This document shows positions 58,624-64,000 of a stretch of 64,000 bases of DNA, one piece after another (within the stretch, counting starts at the first letter, position 1; every line of letters starts with the position of its first letter). The translations under genes and the position numbers were made by a program. A model generated the notes under the pieces. That model did no database searches. It worked only from the letters and a program-made list of their open reading frames with translations, and was not told the DNA's origin. This stretch comes from Benincasa hispida (taxonomy: Eukaryota; Streptophyta; Magnoliopsida; Cucurbitales; Cucurbitaceae): positions 35,366,067 to 35,430,066 of the forward strand of contig NC_052354.1 in the NCBI RefSeq assembly GCF_009727055.1, written 5' to 3'.

Positions 58624-58989
58624 TAGTTATTTTAGCTATCAAAAAAGCAAGCCACTTTTATCTGGACAACTACAATCGATGATGATTTTTTAAAACCAAG
58701 GTAAAAGCAAGTACATATTCAACTTGGAGAAAAATTTTAGCAAAGATTATCCTAGGGTATCGATTTCGTTCAATAGATTTATGGATTCAACAGATTACAC
58801 ATTAGACCAAATATTCATTACATATTGGCTTAAAAGTCTAATATCCATGTATCCTTCAACCTCATCAACGGGCTCGAAGCTAAAGGCCAGCCCAAGCCAA
58901 GCTCAAACTCGATCCAAGCTTAGCCTAAAGTCAACATTTGATTGACCCAACTCATTTATTCATTGATTGGATTGGAATGATTTGAATTC
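58624..58989. other. Intergenic, nothing recognised
   Basis: A 73-codon ORF at 58724-58945 has no recognisable domain. Treated as chance. Confidence 0.5.
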
Positions 58990-59540
58990 CCCGAAGTAGA
59001 AGCAATTGAATGTGTTATGTCTCTAATTTCGTTTTACAGAACAGTACAATGCAGAGGACAGAAACTAACAAAATAAACCAATTTACTCTTAAGCATGCTT
59101 CTATTGAAATAAGAGAGGAAAAGAGAAAACATAATCCTAACCCTTGAAGATCTAATTCTTCACGTTTCCTCTTCCCAACCAAATATCACAAATCAAACTT
59201 CTCTTTGTTGATCCCGAACACTCGAAGTTTCAACAAAAACACTGGTTCTTGAATACCATCACAAGAATTTTCTCGTTATTCTCAAGGTGAGAATCACAAA
59301 AGAATTAAATAGCTTTCTAATTTAATTTTTGTGTGAAAGGGAGAGATGTGTTTAAAAAAAACACTGGTTCTTGAACACCATCACAAGAATTTTCTCGTTA
59401 TTCTCAAGGTGAGAATCACAGAAGAATATATATCATCTTAAACCAGATGTTATATTACATATAACATATAACCTATATTTTGTATTATATCACATATAAT
59501 ATAACATATAGTTTATAATTATCTCATATAACATATAGCA
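58990..59540 (-). mobile_element. LTR F, distal part (Copia-like, minus strand)
   Basis: It aligns by eye with LTRs B and C in the block aagcatgcttctattg then aagatctaattcttcacg. It contains a 71-bp direct duplication (59235-59305 and 59357-59427). It is cut at 59540 by solo LTR E. The left border is approximate. Confidence 0.55.
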
Positions 59541-61453
59541 TGATGGAATGTATAATCATGCAAAGCAAACAGAATCAATAAGCACTTTAATTACATTTAA
59601 TTTGAGTTCTAAAAGTATGCAAAACATATTTTACATAGGAGAGTTTCAAGAACATCATACCTTTGTAGAATTCCTCCAAATCCAAACTGCTATTCACGAA
59701 ATCTCAGCTCCAAATCTACAGTGAACCACCAAAAGATCTTCTCTACTATTCTCAGTCTTGAATTTGAGTGGGGGAACTCAAGATTAAAGTGAATTGTAAA
59801 GGAAAATAGAGTGGGTTTGAGAGAAGAAGAAAAAATCTGTGGAAAATCATAATTTTCAGCAAAATCTCCACCTAAATCTGAGTCAATTTGATAGTTTTAT
59901 TCCTTATCTTCATGCAAGCACTAATAGGGACTGCAATTGACACTTCAATTGCAACAAATTTTAGGCCTAGGTGTTTGGATTGAGAAGATGATAGCTCATA
60001 ATCCAAAATTGTGGAAAAATCCACTAACTCAATCCAATCTTCCAATTTCCATTTTGATTTTAATTAATCCAAAAATTAATTAATTTTAAAAATCAAAATT
60101 CAATTTCTCAAATTGAATTGAAAAAATGGAAACTAATTTGATTTTTAATTAATTAGTTAAATAATAATTTGATATTAAATATTAAATTAATCAAACACTA
60201 ATTCATACATGAATCCTATTCATGTACTTAATATTTAAATCAATATTTAAATGTTATAGACTCTCCAATTCGCTTAGTTTTGATAAATTAAATGTTAACT
60301 ATATCGAATATAATTATACAAACCCTAAATTCAATTTGAACACTTCAAATTGAAATCATTTCAAATTCACTCAATTTACTAATTCAAGGTGTTCATGTTT
60401 TACGAACTGGTAGAGGGACCTTATGGACCTACAGATCATGAGCTCCAACGATTTGAGATTAATTGGCTAAAATCTCATTAGACCGAATTAATTAATATTT
60501 GTTAATTATCAAGTCACACCACTATAGCTCGATAGTTGCACTCTCCTCACTGTAGATATATTTGTGTCCACTTGATTTAAATATAATCAATAAGTCGACC
60601 ATTCACTGGTTGTTCGTAATAATGGTTGGGTCAAATGTTGTTTTACCCCCGAAATTACATCTTGCTCCTATCTACTGATCCTCTAATGAACAATTGGTTT
60701 GTAATCCAATCACTAAACATAATCCCTCTCGGGCCAATGAGAGCCCCTTGTTCAAGATCTGGATTCAGCACTTAAGAGAACAATCTTTCTCCTATCCCTA
60801 AATCGGGTAGGCGTGAATTCCATCTTGCACCCTATGTCCCCAACTCTCTACCCGGTCTTACCCCTAAAATGGGAGACTTATTGAGTCGACGTTGTTGAGT
60901 CAACCCTCATCTATGCAAACTTAAGGATAATTATGAATAAACAGGAGTTCATGGTTAGCTCAGGATTAAGATCGAGTTACCTAAGTCATCTAAGCAAAAT
61001 AGTTAGTCTTAAACAGTAAACGGTGTTATAAAGTAAGAGTGACTTATTTCTTGATTTGATCTTATGCAAACTCATTGCAAAGGACGTCCCCACTTCTCAT
61101 GTCAATACATGAAAGAATCAAGATCAATTCGTTCATAGCACCTTATGACAAATTGTAACAACTATAGAGTAGGCCGCATCCGATAGTGTTACTAGAATAA
61201 GGTACCCAATCTTATTCGTATACTATAGACCGTTTTGGCTATTTACTCGAACTTGATCCATCTTTATGACTCCACATAAAGTTCAAGTATTCATATAATA
61301 GCCATGGATCTTAGTTTATTGGATTTAGTCTTTAAAAATGCAATTTACAAATTCAATAACAACTTTATTGAATAAATGTTGAATAACATATTTATTGATA
61401 ATAGAAAATGTTTAACTTTACAAACTGTGAGTTTTAGGACATACAACCCAACA
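59541..61453 (-). mobile_element. Solo LTR E (Copia-like, minus strand)
   Basis: The minus strand starts TGTTGGGTTGTATGTCC at 61453 and ends ...ATTCCATCA at 59541. TAGCA flanks both sides (59536-59540, 61454-61458). Length is 1,913 bp. It belongs with A and D (TATGTCCTAAAACTC start). A palindrome variant lies at 61063-61081. Confidence 0.9.
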
Positions 61454-61708
61454 TAGCATTAATATGAATTATATTCATATTAATTTTAACCTATTGTTTT
61501 TATATGAATCACTTTCATATAATATAATTAATATTATTTATTTCTCTCATTAAAACTTTATATTATAATATATCAACATACATTATATTAATTATATCAT
61601 ATACAATAATCCCCTTTAATTAATTTGAACAATTCAAATTAATCCAAAATTAATTTGAACAAAATTAATTTGATTCTCATTAATCCTTATTGCGCTAACA
61701 AAGGGACT
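61454..61708 (-). mobile_element. LTR F, middle part
   Basis: It continues LTR F after solo LTR E, with the same AT-rich block as B and C and the start of the gctaacaaagggac motif. It is interrupted by gypsy solo LTR G. Confidence 0.6.
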
Positions 61709-63653
61709 TGTAGCAATCCAAATTTCAGGAAATTGCATTTATTTATCTTGATTTATTGGGGATTGTATTTCAATATGTTTATTTAGATAAAACAATTTAA
61801 GTTAAACTTGGTAAAAGATATGGATTTAATTCAATTAGTGAGAATTAAATTCAATTTTGGGTTTTGGAGTGGGTGGATTTTATTTGGTTTTAATTGGATC
61901 AACGATGGAGATTGAAATTATTTTGGAATTTTAATTGTTGGGGTTGAAGTGAGGAATTTTATTTATATATTTTAATTGGGGAAAAATAATTTTTATGTAT
62001 ATGGTTTAAGGAAAAAGGGGAGGAATTGGGGTTTTTAAAGAAATTTTATTTATATATTAGGGTTGCCTCGTTCAACATGCAAGTTAAAAAGAAAAAAAGG
62101 GAGAAATTTCTCTCTTCTTCCCTCATGACAACGCCCCTATTCTGGTTTACATCCGTTCACACCACTTAAGTCGCAGTTGACTGTGCCTTCATCGGAGCAT
62201 TTTGTCTGCCTGACTGTTCGCGTGTAAATCTAATGTTATCCATCGCTTTTTTACTCTCCCTCACTAAAGTTGGTTTTAGAGGTGGTTTTAGTGTGTTTCC
62301 GTTGAATTTCTTGAAGATTTTGGTTACCCATTAACTTGTTGGCCTCAATTGGTTGGTGTTCGTTATATTTTGACTCTTAGATTGAAGATTGGGAAGATTT
62401 TGAGCTACTGATTAGAACGTTCGAGGTTGCTTTTAACGAGTTCTAGGTAAGTCCTAAAGGCTAGTGAACCTTTTAGGTTGCTAGTAAAAATGTCATGTAG
62501 GTTCCCTTCAAATTGTTGTGTTTAGGTTAGGAACATGTTGAATTTTGACCAAGTCACCTTGGTTAAGAAAAAAAATATTTTTTGGAGTTACTTGGATAAA
62601 TTGGTGAATAGAACTAAGCCCTAGAGGTTGAATTTAATTTCACTTTTGTAGGTTATAATTTGAGTATCAGTATTGATTGATTGCTTGGTGAGCAATACAT
62701 GGGCATAAATCGAGGTAAGCCACTTACTTTCAGTTTGCCCTCGAACCTAAATGGTGTTAAGTATAAGATTGCATTCTGTATGTTGGTTTGAAATTCCATG
62801 ACTTATTGTGTTTGAATGTTGAGGGGGGTCATGGAGGCTTATGTTTATGACATGGAAATCTATGATTTCATGTGAATGTCGCAGTGTTTGAATAGTGGTT
62901 AGACTTTGTGACTGTTCTCAAAACTTTTAAGCATGATTTAAGATCATGATTGTATGCTTTTGACTATGTTAGACTGATAGTGATTATTAGTGTTTTTACC
63001 AGGATATACACATCGCTTGTTGTGAGACTTCGAGTTCACACCTTATGTCCATGTTTTGGTGCTCCTCTAGGATCACTGGTTATGCTTATGATTATGCCCC
63101 TCCAGGGTCACTACACATAAAAACGTGTCTTCAGTTTCGTCCCTTATACTTATGCCTATGTCTATGTCTATGATGCGTACTGTGCACTAGGGTCCCGATA
63201 GAAAGACTAACAGATCACCTAGTGGGCCCAGTACTGAGCTGCTTACTGGGTATATTTATACTCACTCTTTCCTTTTTATGTGTTTCAGGTAAGGGAAAGG
63301 ACCAAGCGACGAATGATAGGAAGAACCTGTGACTTGACCGTTGGGACTCACATTGCTTCCTCCCTTAGGTTTTCTTTTAGTTAGACATGATTTGATTAGG
63401 ATCTAGTATTTGAAACTCATGGTTATTTCATGTATTCATTTGTTAATTTATTTATTTTCTTAATTTGTTCTAAATTAGAGTCAGGGGTACCCGAACATAT
63501 TTTCAATAATTTATCATTATTGAGCTATAATAAATGAAATAGAGGTTTTATTTCTTTTTTTTTTTCCAAACCCTTTTGCAAGTAATATACTATCAAGTCT
63601 ATGCATGCATGCAATAATGCCCTAGATAGATATTAGAGAGTCGAGTCGTTACA
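61709..63653 (+). mobile_element. Solo LTR G (gypsy-type) inside LTR F
   Basis: It begins TGTAGCAATCC and ends GAGTCGTTACA, with inverted ends TGTA/TACA. The LTR F motif gggac...ttatgaacc is split by it. The block near 63240-63300 (cttactgggtatatttatac, tgtttcaggtaaggg) resembles the gypsy 1 LTR near 8170-8225. Strand is inferred from that. A clean target duplication is not visible. Confidence 0.6.
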
Positions 63654-64000
63654 TTATGAACCTATAGATTGAAATTCCAATGATACGAGATTAATTAATT
63701 AAACTCTTTAATTAAATTAATCTCCATTCATTAACTGTCAGTCACTCCACTAAAGACCGACAACTTCACACTATAGATATATTTCTATGTTCATTGGATA
63801 TAATCAATCAATAGTGCATTGGCCCTTCACAAATTGCTCGTAAGTATAACTGGATCAAAATTACTGCTTTACCCTTGTAGTTACATCAACTTCTTAAGTA
63901 CCACTGATCCCTCTAATGAACAATTTGTCATAGTCCAACTATAGCTTAACCCCTCACGGGCTAGGAGAGGTGTGGCACCACTTTCTTCAAGACCCGTAAT
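63654..64000 (-). mobile_element. LTR F, proximal part, running off the window
   Basis: It resumes ttatgaacctatagattgaa and follows the order of LTRs B and C (cactccactaaagaccgaca, cttcacaaattgctcgtaag, cctctaatgaacaa). The LTR start lies beyond 64000. Confidence 0.65.

Noticed and set aside
1..64000. tRNA or rRNA genes, CRISPR arrays, bacterial operons
   Set aside because: Only tRNA-complementary primer sites were found; repeats lack any array of equal spacers, and gene structure is eukaryotic.

Overview
The window is nuclear DNA of a dicot plant. It is AT-rich, holds one intron-containing host gene that can be read in full, and is otherwise mostly nested retrotransposons. A member of the cucurbit family is my guess from the general look of the Copia and LTR sequences; no search was possible, so the family is uncertain.

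The host gene is a Golgi Qb-SNARE of the GOS12/GOSR1 type on the minus strand, 36799-55427. Six exons with GT-AG borders join in phase into a 241-residue tail-anchored protein. Intron 2 (37780-54160, 16,381 bp) is swollen by a three-level nest. A solo Copia-type LTR (41696-53778, 5-bp target duplication GGGAA) was split by a LINE (41796-51996, 18-bp duplication with one mismatch). The LINE was in turn split by a 5'-deleted Ty3/gypsy chromovirus (about 45510-49432).

Layout: 1-2.7 kb, a chimera of Athila/Tat-like 3' sequence, a plus-strand LTR end with a primer binding site, and a minus-strand gag fragment. 2.7-8.6 kb, a decayed chromovirus with chromodomain and 3' LTR; its 5' part contains a 38-bp synthetic Tn5 mosaic-end dimer (2910-2947) between two exact 208-bp copies, an assembly or library artefact. 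8.6-13.3 kb, a decayed Copia element with 3' LTR. 13.3-23.7 kb, minus-strand LTRs, a SIRE-like gag remnant and an inverted LTR pair. 23.7-28.35 kb, a second chromovirus. 28.35-32.3 kb, a minus-strand gypsy LTR split by a solo LTR, with a short internal remnant. 32.3-36.8 kb, mostly unassigned AT-rich DNA with a possible gene remnant, a MITE candidate and a 12-base N gap. 36.8-55.4 kb, GOS12. 55.4-64 kb, upstream intergenic DNA and another LTR nest that runs off the window.

At least eight copies of one Copia-like LTR family occur, in two subfamilies. At least four are solo LTRs with visible 5-bp duplications (AAAAC, CTTCA, GGGAA, TAGCA). All eight share a short palindrome whose changes mostly keep base pairing. 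Every element reading frame is broken, often by a tryptophan codon turned into a stop, so only GOS12 looks like a working protein gene.
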